Assembly (NCBI GenBank): GCA_020052415.1
Contig: JAGVPB010000008.1
Coordinates: 1 to 64,000 of the forward strand
Direction: 5' to 3'
DNA length: 64,000 nt
Source of the DNA: Bacteroidales bacterium
GTDB lineage: Bacteria; Bacteroidota; Bacteroidia; Bacteroidales; JAADJA01
This document shows, in pieces, positions 62,120 through 64,000 of the stretch. Numbering within the stretch: the first letter of the stretch is position 1; each line of letters starts with the position of its first letter. The position numbers were made by a program, and so were the translations under genes. The notes beneath the pieces were generated by a model that worked only from the letters and a program-made list of their open reading frames with translations, had not been told where the DNA came from and searched no databases.

Positions 62120-62833
62120 CTATTTATTATCGAAATTTTGTTCTTTAACCAATTTCCCGTTTTCATAAACCTCTTTCCTCGTGACTCTTGCTTTTTCATC
62201 CATGTAGAGCCATTCTCCGGTACGAATAGAGGCTTCGTAAAAACCAATGATATCAATTTTACCCGACTGGTAATAATACCTGAATTCACCCTGTTTTTCA
62301 TCATTGGCATATTGTCCCTCAAGTTTGAGTTTCCCGTCAGGAAAGTATTGCTTCCAGGGTCCTTCCTTTTTATCCTGTCTCCATGTGATTTCATCGCTTA
62401 CCTGGCCACTTTCATAATAAGTTTTCCACGTACCTTCTTTCATTTTATTCCGATAAAACTCTTCCTTTAGAAGAAGCCCTTCACTGTTGAAATACTTCCA
62501 GAGACTGTCTTTTTCCTTATCCGTATAAAACCCTTCTGTCATTACCTTGCCGGAATGATGATAGGTAGTGGTTATGGATTTTGTGCCATCGTTATAAAAA
62601 ATGGAACGGGCCTTTACTATCTCGTCAGGATAATAATAGACAAAGTTTCCGTAAGGTTTATCATCCTTAAAGTAACCTATATACTTAAGCAAGCCATCCT
62701 CGTCGTACTTTTTCCAATAGCCTTGTTTCAATCCGTTATTATCGGTGCGGTTAACAGTGTCGGGAGTGATTTGGGAAATAATACTTCCGGCGGAAACCAA
62801 AAATATTAAAGTAACTATAAGTTTTAGGGGCAT
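62120..62833 (-). CDS. Secreted YwqK/MORN-repeat protein
   Basis: The ATG at 62833 gives 237 residues starting MPLKLIVTLIFLVSAG, a signal peptide without a lipobox cysteine. Eight or so YwqK/MORN-2 repeats follow (GYWKKYDEDGLLKYIGYFKD, EGTWKTYYESGQVSDEITW). It is a paralogue of the lipoprotein at 58919-59704, in opposite orientation and without the lipid anchor, on the far side of the GH27 gene. The function is unknown. Confidence 0.78.
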   Translation of the reverse strand: MPLKLIVTLIFLVSAGSIISQITPDTVNRTDNNGLKQGYWKKYDEDGLLKYIGYFKDDKPYGNFVYYYPDEIVKARSIFYNDGTKSITTTYHHSGKVMTEGFYTDKEKDSLWKYFNSEGLLLKEEFYRNKMKEGTWKTYYESGQVSDEITWRQDKKEGPWKQYFPDGKLKLEGQYANDEKQGEFRYYYQSGKIDIIGFYEASIRTGEWLYMDEKARVTRKEVYENGKLVKEQNFDNK

Positions 62834-62973
62834 AAATCTTATGAAGTTTTTCGAAACCAACAGAGCGTAAAACTAAACATTTTATTTATTACAAAGGTTA
62901 ATTTGAATTAGTTTTGTAAGTTACTAAAGGTGGTATGGAAGCATTCCTTAATTGCTTAAAATGATTTATACCG

Positions 62974-63594
62974 ATGAATATTTATTCTTCAAAATTAGTT
63001 GAGAATGCCGTCAATGAATTTTCGCGGCTTCCCGGGATCGGAAAGAAGACGGCTTTGCGGTTGGTATTGTATCTCATAAAGAAGGATCCTCCGGTTGCAG
63101 ATGCCCTTGGAAATGCAATAATAAAAATGAGAAGCGAAATTCAGTTTTGCACGGAATGTCATACCATTTCGGACGGGAAATTGTGTGTGATTTGTTCGGA
63201 TGAAAAAAGAATTAAATCCATAATCTGTGTGGTTGAAGATATCAGGGATATGATGGCAATAGAGAACACCGGCCAGTACAACGGGGTATATCACGTTTTA
63301 GGTGGAATCATTTCTCCAATGGACGGGATAGGTCCAAACGATCTGAATATTGAATCTTTGATCAGCAGGGCCGGGAGCGGGATAATTCATGAAGTCGTAA
63401 TGGCGCTCCCAACAACGATCGAAGGCGACACCACCAATTTCTATATTTATAAAAAGCTTAAAAATTCCGGCCTTGAAATAACTACTATTGCCCGGGGAAT
63501 TGCCATTGGCGATGAACTGGAATATACGGATGAGATCACACTCGGCAGATCTATTCTGAATCGTTTGCCTTATGAAAATACGCTTTCGAAATGA
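62974..63594 (+). CDS. recR: Recombination protein RecR
   Basis: RecR forms a ring clamp with RecO and RecF in gap repair. The 206-residue protein has a helix-hairpin-helix (SRLPGIGKKTALRLVLYLIK), the zinc site CTEC...CVICSD, a Toprim domain (ICVVEDIRDMMAIENTGQYN) and ALPTTIEGDTTNFYIYKKL. All motifs are present, and the length is normal. Confidence 0.96.
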   Translation: MNIYSSKLVENAVNEFSRLPGIGKKTALRLVLYLIKKDPPVADALGNAIIKMRSEIQFCTECHTISDGKLCVICSDEKRIKSIICVVEDIRDMMAIENTGQYNGVYHVLGGIISPMDGIGPNDLNIESLISRAGSGIIHEVVMALPTTIEGDTTNFYIYKKLKNSGLEITTIARGIAIGDELEYTDEITLGRSILNRLPYENTLSK

Positions 63595-63683
63595 TTGTAG
63601 AAATTGAGAGCATGAGAGTAAAGGCTGATAAATTATTAATTTAATTCTTTGTACAATTTATTCACCATTGATTATAACTTTTA

Positions 63684-63691
63684 TATCTTTG
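63684..63691 (+). promoter_or_regulatory. Possible -7 box
   Basis: TATCTTTG, matching TAnnTTTG, 19 bp before the start of the last gene. Confidence 0.4.
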
Positions 63692-63710
63692 TTTAATTAA
63701 ATAACTGATT

Positions 63711-64000
63711 ATGAACCGGGCAGGGTTGTTCACTTACGAGCTTTTTATTGGTCTGACAATAATCCTGTCGGCATGTGGTAAAACGGATAACAAAGTTCCT
63801 CCTCCCCACGAAGGAATTACCAACTGGCAATATTTTGGCCTCACTTCACCAGGCCTTATTCCCCAGGTATTTTCGCCTGAAATCATATCAACAAGGAGAA
63901 ACGAGAGAGATATGACCATGTCTCCGGCAGGCAATGTTATGTTTTATAGCCTGGTAATGCCGGCGAATAATCTTAATGTGATATTGTTTCTGCATTTCGA
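63711..64000 (+). CDS. Lipoprotein with likely PD40-type propeller (3' end outside window)
   Basis: The frame starts at ATG 63711 and is still open at the window end (96 complete codons). It has a lipoprotein signal with lipobox ILSAC (Cys 22). The segment FGLTSPGLIPQVFSPEIIST followed by RRNERDMTMSPAGNVMFYS resembles the first blade of the PD40/TolB-like proteins of Bacteroidota, where phrases like 'ERDMTFSPDG' are common. The family call rests on this short stretch. Confidence 0.6.
   Translation, partial: MNRAGLFTYELFIGLTIILSACGKTDNKVPPPHEGITNWQYFGLTSPGLIPQVFSPEIISTRRNERDMTMSPAGNVMFYSLVMPANNLNVILFLHF

Overview
The window looks like the chromosome of a Bacteroidota bacterium, most likely of the Bacteroidales type. 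The evidence is a type IX secretion (T9SS) protein (PorQ) together with three proteins carrying T9SS C-terminal sorting signals, a BACON-domain lipoprotein, a DUF4295 protein next to ribosomal protein L33, promoter-like TAnnTTTG boxes before many genes, and few Shine-Dalgarno sequences. Base composition is AT-rich. Most of the window is ordinary housekeeping DNA. Accessory DNA is concentrated at about 6.5-7 kb, 9.4-15 kb and 20.6-24.2 kb.

Layout. 1-1.7 kb: 3' end of a cadherin-repeat T9SS protein. 1.7-4 kb: gmd-fcl (GDP-L-fucose synthesis). 4-6.5 kb: divergent mnmE and sucD, followed by a 157-bp imperfect palindrome. 6.7-12 kb: secreted and outer-membrane proteins (CAP-SPOR protein, papain-like T9SS peptidase, BACON lipoprotein, barrel protein), with a 57-nt repeat on both sides of the last two. 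12.2-14.9 kb: a run of small plus-strand genes (membrane protein, PIN toxin with overlapping antitoxin, short anchored protein, MazE/MazF-like pair with a gutted toxin), separated by copies of a 34-nt repeat core. 15-23.7 kb: an intracellular alpha-glucoside cluster (trehalose-synthase-like GH13, a HAD phosphoglucomutase fused to a GH65 phosphorylase, a uridine-kinase-like protein, a second GH13, an MFS sugar transporter), with a decayed toxin-antitoxin remnant inside it. 24-26.4 kb: barrel protein, GNAT acetyltransferase, leucine-rich T9SS protein.

26.4-44.5 kb: tRNA-Leu, tRNA-Gly, mutS, an RNA methyltransferase, a barrel/OmpA-like/TPR envelope protein, deoxynucleoside kinase-folK, sppA, the porQ-ispH-recF-DUF721 operon and the thrS-infC-rpmI-rplT operon. 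infC appears to start at an AUA codon behind a strong AGGAGG. 44.6-50.3 kb: lptD diverging from an amidase-SPOR protein-mlaD group. 50.3-56.8 kb: hsp20, a class III aminotransferase, an SDR, a XerC/D recombinase, and rpmG-DUF4295-ftsY-rimO. 57.3-64 kb: a DUF5723 barrel protein, two YwqK/MORN proteins flanking a GH27 alpha-galactosidase lipoprotein, recR, and the start of a lipoprotein cut by the window end.

How it fits together. PorQ belongs to the machine that would export the cadherin, peptidase and leucine-rich proteins. The glucoside cluster gives a route from an imported disaccharide through trehalose/maltose interconversion and phosphorolysis to glucose 6-phosphate, all in the cytoplasm. 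The accessory stretches carry the signs of turnover: palindromic elements, dispersed repeats, broken toxin-antitoxin genes and small cargo genes with their own promoters. No transposase or integrase of a mobile element is visible; the only site-specific recombinase is the housekeeping XerC/D type.
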